From a candidate division BRC1 bacterium ADurb.BinA292 (GTDB taxonomy: Bacteria; Sumerlaeota; Sumerlaeia; MVZB01), in assembly GCA_002068205.1 (NCBI GenBank), contig MVZB01000075.1:1-13237 (forward strand): a DNA stretch of 13,237 nucleotides, in the 5' to 3' direction. Below the pieces are notes generated by a model, which was given only the letters and a program-made list of their open reading frames with translations, was not told the origin of the DNA and did not search any database. Numbering within the stretch: the first letter of the stretch is position 1; each line of letters opens with the position of its first letter. The translations under genes were made by a program, and so were the position numbers. Shown here piece after piece: positions 13,171 to 13,237 of this stretch.

Positions 13171-13237
13171 GAGGGAGAGGTGTGGGCGGGCGACGGGGGG
13201 AGGCCGGTGAAGGGAGGGGGGGCGGGGGGCGGATGCC

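Overview
The window is a GC-rich bacterial chromosome segment with tightly packed genes. No rRNA, tRNA, plasmid, phage or transposase gene was recognised. Gene content (PQQ-type dehydrogenase, GAF/PP2C partner switching, LarE, DUF2905) and the families of short intergenic repeats suggest an uncultured or environmental bacterium, possibly of the Planctomycetota/PVC or a neighbouring phylum. The sequence alone does not prove the taxon.

Layout: (1) 1-1174, minus strand: an exported PQQ-dependent sugar/sorbosone-dehydrogenase-like beta-propeller, cut by the left edge, with a good sigma70-type promoter and a strong Shine-Dalgarno. (2) 1381-2262: prmC, the release-factor glutamine methyltransferase. 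(3) 2592-5520: a compact plus-strand cluster of glgC (cyanobacterial/plant-like ADP-glucose pyrophosphorylase), a DnaC/IstB-like AAA+ ATPase and a GT2 glycosyltransferase. (4) 5521-6392: an 872-base gene-free stretch rich in hairpins, with a 73-base direct repeat present twice exactly 300 bases apart. (5) 6393-11787: a probable five-gene operon. It encodes a membrane-anchored GAF-PP2C phosphatase (RsbU-like), a STAS anti-anti-sigma factor (RsbV-like), an HATPase anti-sigma kinase (RsbW-like), a soluble GAF histidine kinase and a Wzt-like ABC ATPase. Genes 1-2 and 4-5 overlap by 4 bases. (6) 11805-12659, minus strand: larE, convergent with the ABC gene. (7) 12913-13119: a small two-helix membrane protein (DUF2905).

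How they may work together: the first three genes of the long operon form a complete partner switch. The phosphatase senses something through GAF, dephosphorylates the STAS protein, and the STAS protein then captures the kinase. No sigma factor lies in the window. The histidine kinase has no adjacent response regulator, and the ABC ATPase has no adjacent permease. Co-transcription hints that the signalling controls a surface-glycan function, but this is inference.

Structures outside genes: a roughly 48-base repeat occurs four times in intergenic DNA (2281, 2376, 5602 and, inverted and shorter, 12855). Many hairpins sit in the gene-free stretches. The plus strand changes from C-rich to G-rich at about 11.1-11.3 kb regardless of gene direction, which looks like a replication-skew switch or a rearrangement joint.
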